The notes under the pieces were generated by a model. It made no database searches and had not been told where the DNA came from. It saw only the letters and a program-made list of their open reading frames with translations. DNA of 64,000 nt, from the NCBI RefSeq assembly GCF_000187895.1, contig NZ_DS990130.1, positions 682,001 through 746,000 of the forward strand. The letters are read 5' to 3'. Position numbers and translations under genes: made by a program. Positions 55,201-63,133 of the stretch are shown here, one piece after another. Source of the stretch: Phocaeicola plebeius DSM 17135 (GTDB lineage Bacteria > Bacteroidota > Bacteroidia > Bacteroidales > Bacteroidaceae). Each line of letters starts with the position of its first letter. Position 1 is the first letter of the stretch.

Positions 55201-56681
55201 AAGCGGCTGTGGCTTCGTTGGCTGTAAAGGATTTTCGGAAATACCGCTATAACAATGCGGCTTACGCGGCTCTTTACAAACGTTTGAGTAAGGATAATTC
55301 TTTGGAGGAGTATTGCTTGCAGATGCAGCGCTCGGCCAGCAACAAGCGTATTGCCTTGTCTTTGTTCGTGTTGCTGGTTTGCGGATGCCTGGTAGCCTAT
55401 TATGCGCTTTATCTTCGCCATCGTTTGCATTATCGTTACAACATGGAGCAGGTGTTTGTGGTAAACCGTACCATCTTTTCAGCTGCTTCTTGTACGGAAG
55501 GACTCGGTGATGAGGTGCTGGACCGGATTGTACGGAGTATGTTCAACGAGTTGAACGAGATGCTGTTGCTGGAGAATCTGGCATTGGCTGTGTATGACGA
55601 GGAAACCACTCATCTGAAAACGGCATGTTTTACCGCGGAAGAGAATGAAGAAGAATTGCATGAACGTCTCCAGCGGTGTTACGATTCGGGACAGATGCAG
55701 TGGAGCGGTGTCATGAAATGGAGTTTCTTGCCTTTGTGGGTAGAAACAGGAGGCGACAAACATTGCGTGGGAGTATTGGCTTTAAAGCTGGCACGTGCCT
55801 ATAGCCGGGAAGAAGACCGTTTGCTGGTTGAAATGGTATGTAACTATCTGGCGGTTATTTTGTATAATGCCATTGTACAGGTGAACCGGAAGTTTCATGA
55901 CATTGAACTGGCACAGGATGAGGCCCGTCGTTCACTCTTTGAGGAGAATCAATTGCATGTGCAGAATATGGTGCTCGACAATTGCCTTTCTACCATCAAG
56001 CATGAAACAATCTATTATCCGAGCCGAATCAAGCAAGTGGCCGATAAATTAAACGGTGAGGTTACGGCCGCGCAGCGGACGGAGTTGTTGGAGAATATGT
56101 CGGAACTGGTGGGGTATTACAAGGATATATTTACGCTTCTCAGCTCGTGTGCTTCACGGCAGCTGGAGGAGGTTACTTTCCGTCGTACGGAAGTGGGGGT
56201 AGCCGAGCTGGCAGAGGGCGCGGAGAAATATTTGCGTAAGGTGATGCGCAAGCGTAACTTTACGCTGGAATGGCAGATGGATGTACCTTCGCTATGGGTA
56301 ACGGGTGACCGGGTTTTGTTGCTCTTTCTCCTCGAAAATCTGATTGATGAGGCGGTGCGTTATGAGACTTCCGGAACCTTACGCTTGGAAGCAAAAGCAG
56401 AAGACGGCTTTGTACGCATGGATTTCATTGATATGCGACGGACTTATTCGCAGGAAGAACTGAACGCTTTGTTTTATCCCGACAGAGAGCGGATGTGTCC
56501 TTCAGGTGACGGACAGCGGTTGACAGGTACAGAGTACTTGGTGTGCAAGCAGGTTATCCGTGACCATGACGAGTATGGCGGACGAAGAGGCTGCCGCATC
56601 AATGCCAGTCCTTGGCAGGGAGACGGAGGAGGAAAGGGATTCAGTGTGTGGTTTACCTTGCCGCTCAGGCAGAAGAAATAA
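52254..56681 (+). CDS. Very large double sensor kinase with complementary degenerate halves
   Basis: 1475 residues (DUF5112/DUF5113-type Bacteroides kinases resemble it). Half 1: N-terminal membrane or lipoprotein signal (to C24), periplasmic TPR-like sensor (about 30-435), membrane helix (439-461), GAF-like region, then a kinase part. There the phospho-site helix reads C-L-S-I-V-T-G (G632 where His is expected), but the ATPase has intact N (V-E-N-A-R-K-Y), G1 (E-D-N-G-P-G-L) and G2 (G-H-G-F-G-L) boxes. Junction: M865 starts a second signal-like segment ending V-A-C-S-S (C881). Half 2: short periplasmic domain, helix (about 1031-1055), GAF-like domain, and an H-box C-L-S-T-I-K-H-E-T-I-Y-Y-P (H1250). 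Its ATPase has no G1/G2. Together the halves make one complete kinase. The response regulator gene follows 31 bp later. Confidence 0.82.
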   Translation: MKGFRKIGLVCMVCAVCGMLWLSCKRPVHQRVYAQVDSLNRVAYEARYKDLSLSSKAATEAWRLSEGYASGRAEALNNMGFCAFMRMDFEHAARLFQKATETSNNEIERLVADVGMMKICQRTSMNKEFYDYHNSALQRIRRLNEDRFSLEKSGLEGRLNYALSEFYIVSGIYYYYLQQDKESMQAINAVPEEALKNDTAQWLYYAYMRGSGGMYEAPTREEVTIGEFGYLVQCLQVAQFRGYTYFEANALQAMAELLVFRSNRLLLSEKRAGMLRLVNPDNLPVDSLPLVFARDALSLFKRYGDWYQISGTYRTIATFYNYTGQPEKALVNLKKALNYVNLHHEKYYHCKDSLDRLQAYLPGDGTSIELKWINDEGINTVPEWIARLREQLSRTYSAMGCKAESDYNRNVYLDILDYTRQDKELESRFLALEKETGQLNVLLWLVAAGFLVLVVLFIWLNRSWRVKNTMYLTELKRILGLCQQITGAVPVSATSREEVADAVVKVMKPELAELFGVRDVCITFCDEEEGEEENVELHEGTPLVYDLQLPDREVIVGKLWMWFAVPVRKEEQTLIRLLLPYLAWTLEHGMNLVSLGEEQQRLEKEQYVHELHLMENKRQNEVKKACLSIVTGIVPYIDRMVNEVRKLRTLPVANTEAIQQGKLGYIDELVTKINEYNDILALWIKMRQGTLSLNIENFELQELFAMIAKGRRSFELKKQTLTVGETTACVKADKALTLFMMNTLVENARKYTQEGGKVSLSAEETPDYVEIAVEDNGPGLSEKDRMRILGEKVYDSGAIGMDTATDAAELQRQKGHGFGLMNCKGIIEKYRKTNNLFAVCRFDIQSTPGKGSRFSFRLPKGARRMVGFLWIGLCLLLGVACSSQPEPVSHTVSNEKVAPYDSLLAIANDYANWVYECNVNGEYSTALMLADSVLYYMNAHYLRYSGKSGPLLRLESEGEGAELTWLAQSFDTDYFILLDVRNEAAVASLAVKDFRKYRYNNAAYAALYKRLSKDNSLEEYCLQMQRSASNKRIALSLFVLLVCGCLVAYYALYLRHRLHYRYNMEQVFVVNRTIFSAASCTEGLGDEVLDRIVRSMFNELNEMLLLENLALAVYDEETTHLKTACFTAEENEEELHERLQRCYDSGQMQWSGVMKWSFLPLWVETGGDKHCVGVLALKLARAYSREEDRLLVEMVCNYLAVILYNAIVQVNRKFHDIELAQDEARRSLFEENQLHVQNMVLDNCLSTIKHETIYYPSRIKQVADKLNGEVTAAQRTELLENMSELVGYYKDIFTLLSSCASRQLEEVTFRRTEVGVAELAEGAEKYLRKVMRKRNFTLEWQMDVPSLWVTGDRVLLLFLLENLIDEAVRYETSGTLRLEAKAEDGFVRMDFIDMRRTYSQEELNALFYPDRERMCPSGDGQRLTGTEYLVCKQVIRDHDEYGGRRGCRINASPWQGDGGGKGFSVWFTLPLRQKK

Positions 56682-56712
56682 CGAAATAGAATGAACATAA
56701 AATCAAGACAAA

Positions 56713-57435
56713 ATGGAGAAGTTTAAGGTTGTCATAGTAGAAGATGTCAAACTGGAATTAAAGGGAACGGAAGAAATTTTCCGTCACGAAATACCGAATG
56801 CGGAGGTCATAGGTACGGCCATGACCGAGGAAGAGTTCTGGAAGCTGATGGAGACATGTACGCCCGATATGGTATTGCTTGACTTAGGGTTGGGAGGTTC
56901 TACCACTATCGGAGTGGAGATTTGTGCCCGTCTTCACCGGGAACGTCCGGAGCTGAAGGTGCTTATCTTCACCGGAGAGATTCTAAACGAGAAACTCTGG
57001 GTGGATGCGCTTCGGGCTGGAGCAGTAGGCATCATTTTGAAAACTGGTGAACTGTTGACCGCAACTGATGTGCAGGCCGTCATGGATGGAAAGAAGATGG
57101 TGTTCAACGAGCCGATACTGGAAAAAATTGTCGCCCGTTTCATGCAGACGGTGGAAGTGGAACAGCGTCGTCAGGAGGCAATTATTGATTATGACATTGA
57201 CGAGTACGACGAACGTCTGCTTCGTCACCTGGCTCTGGGCTATACCAAGGAAATGATAACCAACCTTAAAGGTATGCCTTTCGGTGTAAAATCGATTGAG
57301 AAAAGGCAGAATGAACTTGTAAACCGGTTGTTCCGCTCTGATGAACGGACTGGAGTCAATGCTTGTCGCCTGGTAACCCGTGCGTTTGAGTTGCGCATAC
57401 TTGATATCGACAATCTGGAACCCGATGAAGAATAA
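56713..57435 (+). CDS. Response regulator, partner of the double kinase
   Basis: 240 residues. The receiver domain (1-~125) has the full acidic pocket: D11 (E-D pair at 10-11), phospho-acceptor D57 in V-L-L-D-L-G-L, T87 and K110. The C-terminal part (about 160-232) is a LuxR/GerE-like helix-turn-helix (L-L-R-H-L-A-L-G-Y-T-K-E-M-I, V-K-S-I-E-K-R-Q-N-E-L-V-N-R-L). It therefore most likely binds DNA. It lies 31 bp after the kinase and overlaps the next gene by 11 bp, so the three are one transcription unit. Confidence 0.92.
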   Translation: MEKFKVVIVEDVKLELKGTEEIFRHEIPNAEVIGTAMTEEEFWKLMETCTPDMVLLDLGLGGSTTIGVEICARLHRERPELKVLIFTGEILNEKLWVDALRAGAVGIILKTGELLTATDVQAVMDGKKMVFNEPILEKIVARFMQTVEVEQRRQEAIIDYDIDEYDERLLRHLALGYTKEMITNLKGMPFGVKSIEKRQNELVNRLFRSDERTGVNACRLVTRAFELRILDIDNLEPDEE

Positions 57436-58108
57436 ATTCAGCCTGCACCCGGCCACCTGCTTCCTGCTGCTGTTTTTGCTGGCTGCCTTGTTGTCATGGA
57501 CCGGCAGTATTTATGAGTGGGAAGGTGTACGCAGTCTTTTGAGTGACGAAGGACTGCGGTGGCTCTTGCGTACGCTTTTAGATGACTATATTCTTTCTCC
57601 CGTATTTCAAGCTGTGGTGTGTCTTTTCTTTGGGGGAGGCCTATTTCTCCATTCCGGATTGGGTGATGCCTGTCACAGGATGGTGTCGGGTACCCGGAAA
57701 TTCTCCCGAAAGGAGAAACGGGGAATCGGATTGGCAGCTGTCACTTTTTTAGTGTACGTCGGATTGTGTGTCTTGCTGGCTTTTGGTCCTTGGAATACGG
57801 TGCGCAGTGCCATCGGTACATTGTCAGATTCTCCGTTGGCCGATGGATTCTGGGGAGTGTGTTCGTTAGGGGTAGCTCTGCCTTCTATCGTGTATGGTTT
57901 TGCTTCCGATTCCTATCTGGACGATTCGGATGTAGTAGAAGGAATGGCTTATCTTTACAAGAACCGGGCTACGTACTTTGTCGTACTTCTTTTCATCACG
58001 CTTTTCTTTTCTTCGCTGGAGTTTAGTGGACTGACAGATTATGCCGGACTGTCGGATGAAGTGTGTCGCGGAGCTTATCTGCTTTGCTGTGTACTTTTTC
58101 TTTTATAA
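57425..58108 (+). CDS. Shortened AbgT-like membrane protein
   Basis: 227 residues, about 4-5 hydrophobic segments. The first ~85 residues match the start of AbgT (p-aminobenzoyl-glutamate type) transporters: H-P-A-T-C-F-L-L-L-F, then S-L-L-S-D-E-G-L-R-W-L-L (about residues 36-47) and G-G-G-L-F-L-H-S-G-L. It then jumps to the later region R-K-E-K-R-G-I-G-L-A and S-P-L-A-D-G-F...I-V-Y-G, skipping the part that holds the helical-hairpin transport core, and stops early (AbgT is ~500 residues). Transport is unlikely. Its ATG overlaps the response-regulator end by 11 bp, so translation is coupled. A sensor or scaffold role with the kinase is inference. Confidence 0.7.
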   Translation: MKNKFSLHPATCFLLLFLLAALLSWTGSIYEWEGVRSLLSDEGLRWLLRTLLDDYILSPVFQAVVCLFFGGGLFLHSGLGDACHRMVSGTRKFSRKEKRGIGLAAVTFLVYVGLCVLLAFGPWNTVRSAIGTLSDSPLADGFWGVCSLGVALPSIVYGFASDSYLDDSDVVEGMAYLYKNRATYFVVLLFITLFFSSLEFSGLTDYAGLSDEVCRGAYLLCCVLFLL

Positions 58109-58136
58109 AAAATAGGGCTGTTTCCCTTGAAACGAT

Positions 58137-58144
58137 TATCTTTG
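58137..58144 (+). promoter_or_regulatory. -7 box of the thioredoxin-like lipoprotein gene
   Basis: TATCTTTG, a full TAnnTTTG match, 39 bp before the ATG at 58184. The -33 element is not clear. Confidence 0.55.
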
Positions 58145-58183
58145 CCCCGTTATTTTCAACAAAAATCGGAATAAACGTATAAG

Positions 58184-59284
58184 ATGAAAAAAATTGTATT
58201 ATTTGCAGCAGCCGGACTGATGTCTTTGGCTGCTTGTCAGGAAAAAGCAGGCTATATCATTAAGGGTACAGCCGAAGGTGTGGCTGATGGCGATACCGTA
58301 TTCTTGCAGAAACAGACAGAAGAAGGTTTTGAAGCACTTGATTCTGTAGTCGTAAAAAACGGAACTTTTGAATTTAAGGGAACTCCCGATTCTGTGGCTG
58401 TATCTCGTTTTGTAACTTACATGAAGGGAGATGCCCGTATGGCTGCCATGGTGTTTGTAGAAAAAGGAAATATTCAGGTGAATCTGAGCCCGATGGAAAG
58501 CCGCATTTCAGGAACACCGAACAATGATACTTATCAGAAGTTCATGGATGAATACCAGAAGATTGGTAAAGAGATGAACGACATGTACCAGAAGATTAAG
58601 GGTGATACTTTGTTGACTGAAGTACAGCGTGATTCACTGATGGAAGTTCTTGACAAGAAGGAAACAGAAGGTATGGACCGTATTTATCAGCTCGTGTCTG
58701 AGAATATTGCTAGTGCCGCAGGGGTACACTTGCTGACCATGTTCGGTTCTTCTTTCGAAGTAGAAAAAGTACAGCCTTTGCTGGAGAAAGTTCCGGCTGC
58801 TTTTGCTAATAATGAAGATGTAAAGGCTTTGAAGGAACATGTAGAGACAGTGGCTAAGACAGCAGTAGGAAAGAAATTTATCGATTTTACATTGAATACG
58901 CCGGAAGGCAAACCGGTGAAATTGTCTGACTTCATCGCTGCCAACAACTATACACTGATTGATTTCTGGGCCAGCTGGTGCGGACCTTGCCGTATGGAAA
59001 TGCCGAATGTGGTAGCTGCTTATGCGAAGTATAAGGCAAAAGGTTTCGGCATTGTAGGTGTATCTTTGGATAACGATGCGGAAAGCTGGAAAAAGGCAAT
59101 CAAAGATTTGAATATCACTTGGCCGCAAATGTCTGATTTGAAAGGCTGGCAGTGTGAAGGTGCAGCTTTGTATGGTGTGCGTGCCATCCCGGCTACTTTG
59201 TTGGTTTCAAAAGACGGTACAATCGTAGCTCGCGACTTGCGTGGTGAGGACTTGGAAGCAAAACTTGCAGAACTGATGAAATAA
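58184..59284 (+). CDS. TlpA-type thioredoxin lipoprotein with DUF4369 domain
   Basis: 366 residues. Lipobox Cys in L-A-A-C-Q (about residue 19), so membrane-anchored in the periplasm. Residues ~25-120 form the DUF4369 beta-domain (Y-I-I-K-G-T-A-E-G-V-A-D-G-D-T-V-F-L). Residues ~225-365 form a thioredoxin fold with the redox motif W-C-G-P-C (W-A-S-W-C-G-P-C-R-M-E-M-P) and the cis-proline region A-I-P-A-T-L. It reduces or isomerises disulfides in exported proteins. Single-gene unit ending at a strong terminator. Confidence 0.93.
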   Translation: MKKIVLFAAAGLMSLAACQEKAGYIIKGTAEGVADGDTVFLQKQTEEGFEALDSVVVKNGTFEFKGTPDSVAVSRFVTYMKGDARMAAMVFVEKGNIQVNLSPMESRISGTPNNDTYQKFMDEYQKIGKEMNDMYQKIKGDTLLTEVQRDSLMEVLDKKETEGMDRIYQLVSENIASAAGVHLLTMFGSSFEVEKVQPLLEKVPAAFANNEDVKALKEHVETVAKTAVGKKFIDFTLNTPEGKPVKLSDFIAANNYTLIDFWASWCGPCRMEMPNVVAAYAKYKAKGFGIVGVSLDNDAESWKKAIKDLNITWPQMSDLKGWQCEGAALYGVRAIPATLLVSKDGTIVARDLRGEDLEAKLAELMK

Positions 59285-59318
59285 TCAGTTTCTTCAAAGT
59301 AAGGACTTATTATAAAAG

Positions 59319-59357
59319 AAACGCGGACCTTTCGACAGAGAGGCCCGCGTTTTTTAT
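59319..59357. terminator. Bidirectional terminator between convergent genes
   Basis: Arms aaacgcggacct (59319-59330) and aggcccgcgttt (59341-59352), one mismatch, with T-runs on the plus strand. Confidence 0.85.
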
Positions 59358-59377
59358 GGGTATGTGAAGTCAGTTCT

Positions 59378-60922
59378 TTATACTTCCATCATTTTCTTTA
59401 ATTTTCCTGAGAGCAGGAAAAGGATAACGGCAGCTGCTCCGCTCATGAACACGAAAAGCATGAAGAAGTCGAACAGATTCTCAATGGGATAGCCCATGAA
59501 ACTTTTGCTTACCCCATGTTCCGGATAGTAACCGCTCAGCAGACCGGCAAACTTGTTGGCAGCCGAGGTACTCAGGTACCATACGCCCATCAGCAATGAA
59601 GAAAAACGAGCAGGCGACAGTTTGTACACCAATGAAAGTCCGATAGGTGCCAGACAGAGTTCGCCCATGGTGTGAATCAGGTAAAGACCGGTGAGCCATA
59701 CCATGCTGACTTTCACACCCGGCTCAATGTCTTTCACTCCGAAGGCAATAAACAGATAACCTAACGCTAACAGTCCCAGTCCGATGGCTTGCTTGCGGGG
59801 AGAACTTGGTTCAATGCCTCTTTTACCCAAGAATGACCATACTGCTGCAAAGATAGGGGCCAGTGTCACAATCATAATAGGATTGAACGATTGGAAGTAG
59901 GCAGCAGGCATTTCCCATCCCCCGATGTGGCGGTCTGTCTGTTCGTCGGCAAAGAAGGTGAGTGAAGCACCGGCCTGTTCGTAGGCAGCCCAGAAGAAGA
60001 TAACGAAAAATGCAATGATGTAAATCACTCCGATACGCAGTTTCTCGTGTCGGCTCAGTGAGTGGTCGGTAATGATAATCACCGGCATGACGATGGTAGT
60101 GGCGTAAATCAGTGAACCAATCCAGTCGGCGTCGGCAAACAGGTGCGTGCTGTCTGCATTCCAATTGATGGAGAAAAGCAAGGTAAGCAGAAGGGTGCTT
60201 CCGATCATCAGAAGGGTGCGCGAAGTGGATTTCTGTGAAGAAGTTTCTGATTGCTGTGCGGTTGATGCGCTTCTTTGTGGGGCAACACCTACCGGATTGC
60301 CGTCAGGGTCGCAGATGTATTTGTTCTTGAAAATCTGAAAAACAGTTGCTCCTAATATCATGCCGATGCAGGCAGCCAAGAATCCCCATTTGAAGTCCTC
60401 CGGATGTCCGGTGTTCCCTACGAGTCCACATACCAGCGGGGCGAGGGTAGAGCCTACGTTTACACCCATATAGAAGATGGTGAAGGCCGAGTCTTTCCGG
60501 TTGTCATCGGGTGTATAGAGCCGTCCTACCATGGTCGAGATATTGGGTTTGAAAAAACCGTTTCCTAAAATCAGCAGTCCCAGTCCGCAAAACATCAGGT
60601 ATTTGGCCAATGCCACTTCCTGAAAATAGCAGGCACTGAGGAACAGCAGGAACTGACCGAGTGCCATGGTCAGTGCGCCAACCACGATGGACCGTCGGTT
60701 GCCCCAGTAGCGGTCAGCAATGTATCCGCCGATGAGCGGAGTAAGATACACCAGCCCCGTGTAACTGCCATACACTTGTGAAGCCATTTCCTTGTCGAAA
60801 AGCAACGCCTGTACCATGTAAAGCATGAACAGTGCGCGCATGCCGTAGTAACTGAACCGTTCCCACATCTCAGTTACGAAGAGTAAATAAAGTCCTTTTG
60901 GATGCCCTTTTGTTTGATTCAT
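59378..60922 (-). CDS. POT-family proton-dependent peptide transporter
   Basis: 514 residues, about 14 membrane segments in the inner membrane. POT hallmarks: E-M-W-E-R-F-S-Y-Y-G in helix 1 (the ExxER proton/peptide motif), G-G-Y-I-A-D-R-Y-W-G, and the PTR2 signature G-F-F-K-P-N-I-S-T-M-V-G. It imports di- and tripeptides with protons. It has its own complete promoter at 60965-60996. A variable cytoplasmic loop near residues 215-235 is Ser/Gln-rich. Confidence 0.94.
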   Translation of the reverse strand: MNQTKGHPKGLYLLFVTEMWERFSYYGMRALFMLYMVQALLFDKEMASQVYGSYTGLVYLTPLIGGYIADRYWGNRRSIVVGALTMALGQFLLFLSACYFQEVALAKYLMFCGLGLLILGNGFFKPNISTMVGRLYTPDDNRKDSAFTIFYMGVNVGSTLAPLVCGLVGNTGHPEDFKWGFLAACIGMILGATVFQIFKNKYICDPDGNPVGVAPQRSASTAQQSETSSQKSTSRTLLMIGSTLLLTLLFSINWNADSTHLFADADWIGSLIYATTIVMPVIIITDHSLSRHEKLRIGVIYIIAFFVIFFWAAYEQAGASLTFFADEQTDRHIGGWEMPAAYFQSFNPIMIVTLAPIFAAVWSFLGKRGIEPSSPRKQAIGLGLLALGYLFIAFGVKDIEPGVKVSMVWLTGLYLIHTMGELCLAPIGLSLVYKLSPARFSSLLMGVWYLSTSAANKFAGLLSGYYPEHGVSKSFMGYPIENLFDFFMLFVFMSGAAAVILFLLSGKLKKMMEV

Positions 60923-60964
60923 TCTGTTTTTATTGATAAAATGTTAGTAAATTGATTGTTTTTG

Positions 60965-60996
60965 CAAAAATAGAAAATCATTCTTATCCCTGCAAA
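60965..60996 (-). promoter_or_regulatory. Promoter of the peptide transporter gene
   Basis: Minus strand TTTG (60993-60996), 20 bp, TATTTTTG (60965-60972), 42 bp before the ATG. Confidence 0.8.
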
Positions 60997-61000
60997 TGAA

Positions 61001-61029
61001 AAAGCCATCCCAAAGAGTGAGATGGCTTT
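61001..61029 (-). terminator. Terminator after the TPR gene
   Basis: Arms aaagccatc (61001-61009) and gatggcttt (61021-61029). On the minus strand T bases follow. It lies between the TPR gene and the transporter promoter. Confidence 0.7.
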
Positions 61030-61056
61030 CAAGTATAATGTAAGTTTATGAATTTG

Positions 61057-61677
61057 TTAATGGATAGTCACTTGGTCCAGTTGCTGGTAAGTAGCAGTGA
61101 TACGTTCCATGAATTCTGAAGTAGGAGCTACCGCCATAAGTTGCAGCACCAAATCGTTTACATCAGCTTTGCTGTCGAGCTTGAGTGCGCGTGTCAGATC
61201 ATTAAGAGACTCTTCATAACGTTCTGTTTCAAAGTAGAGTTGTGCGCGTGATTTATAGTTTTCTACATCCTCCGGATTCAGACGAATCGCTTCATTCAAG
61301 TCTGCTTCGGCACGTTTCCACATTTTCAGGTTAGTAAGCAGCACTCCTCTGGAATAGTGTGCAAACGAACGGTATTCTGTATCGGCTTCCGGAATAAGTT
61401 CCAGACTGGAGTTCAATGCCTGCAATGCCAGCTTGGTATTATTGCAGAAATTGCAGATTAGTGCCATGTAGCAATGTGCATATCCGTTGTCAGGATGTTC
61501 ATTGATTTCTGCATTTAAATAGGTATAGGCAGCTTCGGGATTTCCTTCATTGAGGGCTTCCACTCCCTTTACGTAGTTTTCACTTTCAGGGCGTTGAATA
61601 TTTTCTCCATACATTTGTATGGTAGAAATAAAACAGCAAATCAGAATTGCTGAGAGTGTTTTCATGGTGGCTTTCAT
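61057..61677 (-). CDS. Exported TPR protein
   Basis: 206 residues. N-terminal signal-like segment (L-S-A-I-L-I-C-C-F-I-S-T). The rest is about four tetratricopeptide repeats, with consensus-like stretches such as N-P-E-A-A-Y-T-Y-L-N-A-E-I-N-E-H-P, A-E-A-D-L-N-E-A-I-R-L-N-P-E and Y-E-E-S-L-N-D-L-T-R-A-L-K-L-D. It probably acts as a periplasmic interaction platform; partner unknown. A second ATG at 61665 is possible. Own promoter. Confidence 0.82.
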   Translation of the reverse strand: MKATMKTLSAILICCFISTIQMYGENIQRPESENYVKGVEALNEGNPEAAYTYLNAEINEHPDNGYAHCYMALICNFCNNTKLALQALNSSLELIPEADTEYRSFAHYSRGVLLTNLKMWKRAEADLNEAIRLNPEDVENYKSRAQLYFETERYEESLNDLTRALKLDSKADVNDLVLQLMAVAPTSEFMERITATYQQLDQVTIH

Positions 61678-61702
61678 AGAGTCTAGTTTTTATTAACGGG
61701 CG

Positions 61703-61733
61703 CAAATCTATAAACTTTTTATTATACTGCAAA
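61703..61733 (-). promoter_or_regulatory. Promoter of the TPR gene
   Basis: Minus strand TTTG (61730-61733), 19 bp, TAGATTTG (61703-61710), 25 bp before the ATG at 61677. Confidence 0.78.
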
Positions 61734-61785
61734 GATTTTGCAGAAAATATTACAATTAGATGAAGGTAATCCGTAAAAACTTCCC

Positions 61786-61793
61786 TATATTTG
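61786..61793 (+). promoter_or_regulatory. -7 box of the NahK-like kinase gene
   Basis: TATATTTG, a full TAnnTTTG match, 92 bp before the ATG at 61886. The 5' leader is AT-rich with no evident structure. Confidence 0.5.
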
Positions 61794-61885
61794 CAGTGAA
61801 GAAAAATCAGAATATTTTAAAAGGTATTTCGAATAAGTATAGATTCTAATTAAATAATATAGTAAACCTAATTTATTTGGTAACC

Positions 61886-62968
61886 ATGAAATCACTTAAT
61901 GAAATTATTGCACAATTCCCGGAGGTTGGAGAGGTGAAAGAAATAATTCCTTTGACAGCCGGTTTGATTAATCAGACTTATAAAGTTCAGACTGCAGATC
62001 CGCAGGCTTGCGACTATATATTGCAGTGTGTCAATCATCAGGTATTTAAGGATGTAGCACTTCTTCAGCATAATATTGAGTGTGTGACCCGTCATATTCG
62101 TGAGAAACTGGAAAAGGCTCATGAAACGGATATAGATCGCAAGGTACTTCGTTTTGTACCGACTGCCGAAGGAAAGACATATTATTTTGATGGAGAACGT
62201 TACTGGCGTGTGTGCGTGTTCATTCCTGAGTCGCAGACACTGGAAGCAGTAACTCCTGAATCTTCTTATCTGGTGGGTGTGAAGTTTGGTGAGTTTGAAG
62301 CTATGCTGGCCGACCTTCCCGAGAAACTGGGTGAAACCATCCCTGATTTTCATAACATGGAATTCCGCATGCAGCAGTTGCGTGAAGCTGTGGCACAGAA
62401 TGCGGCAGGACGCATGGAGAAAGTGCAGTCGCTTGTAGATGAAATTGAAAAAGATGCGGAAGAAATGTGTGCGGCTGAACGTTTGTATCGGGAAGGGAAA
62501 CTGCCGAAACGTATCTGCCATTGTGATACGAAGGTATCTAACATGTTGTTTGATAAAGACGGAAAGGTGCTGTGTGTAATCGATTTGGATACAACCATGC
62601 CAAGTTTCGTATTCTCTGATTTTGGTGATTTCCTTCGTTCCGCCGGAAATACGGCTCCTGAAGATGAACCTGATTTGAACAAGATTCATTTCAACATGGA
62701 TATTTTCCGTGCCTTTGCCAAAGGATACATTGAATCGGCTAAGAGCTTCCTTACTCCGCTGGAAATAGAGATGTTGCCATACGCTGTGATGTTATTCCCA
62801 TACATGCAGGCCGTGCGCTTCCTGGCCGACTATATTAACGGGGATACATATTATCAGATAAAATACGCTGAACACAACTATGTGCGTACGCTGGCACAGT
62901 ATAAGCTGTATCAGGAAGCACGTCGTGCAGTTCCTGAAATGAAGGAGTATATTTCTTCGCTGCTGTAA
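61886..62968 (+). CDS. Phosphotransferase family protein, N-acetylhexosamine-1-kinase-like
   Basis: 360 residues, aminoglycoside-phosphotransferase fold, cytoplasmic. The N-lobe begins with L-T-A-G-L-I-N-Q-T-Y-K-V. The catalytic loop is I-C-H-C-D-T-K-V-S-N-M-L-F (about residues 210-222, Asp as base) and the metal-binding strand is C-V-I-D-L-D-T-T-M-P-S (about 231-241). The H-C-D-T-K plus V-I-D-L-D-T pattern is that of NahK, which phosphorylates N-acetyl-galactosamine or -glucosamine at C1. Substrate remains inference. ATG 61886 chosen over the upstream TTG. A three-hairpin element follows the gene. Confidence 0.82.
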   Translation: MKSLNEIIAQFPEVGEVKEIIPLTAGLINQTYKVQTADPQACDYILQCVNHQVFKDVALLQHNIECVTRHIREKLEKAHETDIDRKVLRFVPTAEGKTYYFDGERYWRVCVFIPESQTLEAVTPESSYLVGVKFGEFEAMLADLPEKLGETIPDFHNMEFRMQQLREAVAQNAAGRMEKVQSLVDEIEKDAEEMCAAERLYREGKLPKRICHCDTKVSNMLFDKDGKVLCVIDLDTTMPSFVFSDFGDFLRSAGNTAPEDEPDLNKIHFNMDIFRAFAKGYIESAKSFLTPLEIEMLPYAVMLFPYMQAVRFLADYINGDTYYQIKYAEHNYVRTLAQYKLYQEARRAVPEMKEYISSLL

Positions 62969-62990
62969 ATCAGTGATTTGAAATTCTATA

Positions 62991-63125
62991 AAAGCGCCTT
63001 GATATTCTCTTTCTCAGAATGTCAAGGCGTTTCTTTTCAAACGCCTTTGCGTTTGAAGTAAAATGTACTTGCGTTTAAAAGAAAACGTCCTTGCGTTCGT
63101 AACGAAACGCAAGGACGTTTTTTTT
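62991..63125. repeat. Three-hairpin intergenic element, copy 2
   Basis: Stem 1: 62991-63008 with 63017-63033. Stem 2: aaacgc/gcgttt within 63038-63055. Linker aagtaaaatgt. Stem 3: aaaacgtccttgcgtt with aacgcaaggacgtttt, then a T-run. Same layout and partly identical bases as 15193-15325; between the convergent kinase and acyltransferase genes. Confidence 0.8.
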
Positions 63126-63133
63126 GATTCATT

